Of a stretch of DNA of 5,953 nucleotides, positions 5,548 through 5,953 are shown one piece after another. Made by a program: the position numbers and the translations under genes. This DNA comes from an uncultured Clostridia bacterium (GTDB lineage Bacteria; Bacillota; Clostridia; Oscillospirales; Ruminococcaceae). Position 1 is the stretch's first letter; every line of letters starts with the position of its first letter. Location: the NCBI GenBank assembly GCA_937871145.1, contig CALMXN010000356.1:1-5953 (forward strand). The letters are read 5' to 3'. A model generated the notes under the pieces. That model was given only the letters and a program-made list of their open reading frames with translations, made no database searches and was not told the origin of the DNA.

Positions 5548-5953
5548 TTACTTTGCCCCACTTAACTTGTGGGCACGTTCCTTCATTGAGAATGCCATAA
5601 GCTGTGGCTTTTCTTTTATCAGTTCAAAGTCGATTGTATCAAGCGGAGTTTTTTTTCTTATTAAAGAGGTATAAATTCCTGCACGCTCAACTTTTCCAAT
5701 AAGAATATAGCCCATTAGCCTATTATCTTTTGTGAACAGCTTTTTATAGCTTTCTTCATTCTTATCAGTATATACATCACCTGTATAAGTTCCCGCTGTG
5801 ATGATATGCATTCCAAAAAAGCCAATAGCATTCATCGGAATAGCCTTATCGTAAAACTTTTCGCCACCTGCCATATTTATTCCTGCACATTCACCCTGTA
5901 TATAGGCATTTGGAAGAAGTGCAAGAACTCTGTCACTGTCTGTTGTGATATCA
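5548..5953 (-). CDS. FAD-dependent pyridine-nucleotide oxidoreductase, C-terminal part (start outside window)
   Basis: The frame is open from the window edge at 5953 to the TAA at 5550-5548, giving 135 residues. The ATG at 5874 is internal, because conserved sequence continues upstream of it in frame (RVLALLPNAYIQGECAGINMAGG), which belongs to the end of the FAD/NAD-binding region where such enzymes carry a helix contacting FAD. The rest, with FGMHIITAG, YKKLFTKDNRLMGYILIG and ERAGIYTSLIRKKTPLDTI, is the C-terminal alpha/beta domain of the NADH oxidase/rubredoxin-reductase-like class. The Rossmann GXGXXG motifs lie outside the window. Placed 21 bp before the GXGXG glutamate synthase subunit, it probably supplies electrons from NAD(P)H to the split glutamate synthase; that role is inferred from context. 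The exact electron donor cannot be told from this fragment. Confidence 0.87.
   Translation of the reverse strand, partial: DITTDSDRVLALLPNAYIQGECAGINMAGGEKFYDKAIPMNAIGFFGMHIITAGTYTGDVYTDKNEESYKKLFTKDNRLMGYILIGKVERAGIYTSLIRKKTPLDTIDFELIKEKPQLMAFSMKERAHKLSGAK

Noticed and set aside
5548..5874. Separate 108-residue gene starting at the ATG at 5874
   Set aside because: The frame continues upstream to the window edge with conserved flavoprotein sequence and there is no SD before this ATG, so it is the tail of a longer gene.

Overview
The window is a compact nitrogen-assimilation and carbamoyl-phosphate locus. All genes lie on the minus strand, so transcription runs from position 5953 toward 1. 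The sequence is AT-rich, Shine-Dalgarno (SD) sites are strong and purine-rich, and several features are typical of anaerobic Firmicutes: a glutamate synthase split into separate domain proteins, a GSI-alpha-like glutamine synthetase, and an ANTAR regulator just behind glnA. A Clostridia-class bacterium, possibly of the Ruminococcus/Oscillospiraceae kind, is the best guess. That placement is inferred from protein flavour and gene order, not from a marker gene.

Layout in transcription order: (1) the C-terminal 135 residues of an FAD-dependent pyridine-nucleotide oxidoreductase (5953-5548, start outside the window); (2) a stand-alone GXGXG beta-helix protein equivalent to the C-terminal domain of the large glutamate synthase subunit (5526-4807); (3) a 128-bp gap, the only sizeable one, with a good sigma-A-type promoter reaching back into gene 2, an inverted repeat at the predicted transcript start and a second 10-bp hairpin; (4) glutamine synthetase glnA (4678-3359); (5) an ANTAR-domain RNA-binding regulator with a degenerate receiver domain (3329-2760); (6) carA (2744-1662); (7) the first 554 codons of carB (1662-1, continuing past the window edge). 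Every gap other than that in front of glnA is under 30 bp or an overlap, so no stretch over 300 bases lacks a gene. I see no mobile element, CRISPR array, tRNA or rRNA.

The genes form one metabolic theme. Glutamine synthetase fixes ammonium into glutamine, the split glutamate synthase (upstream parts presumably just outside the window) uses glutamine to make glutamate, and carbamoyl-phosphate synthetase spends glutamine to feed pyrimidine and arginine synthesis. The ANTAR protein is a plausible antiterminator for the nitrogen genes. The glnA leader is the only place in the window with room for its RNA target, although I could not find a convincing canonical two-hairpin ANTAR target there.

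Two annotated starts differ from the longest open frame. glnA starts at 4678, not at the TTG at 4759, and carA starts at 2744, not at the ATG at 2759. Ideal SD sites decide both. I see no clearly new system. The points most worth checking are the glnA control region, the unphosphorylatable receiver, and the substituted active-site and regulatory positions in GlnA.
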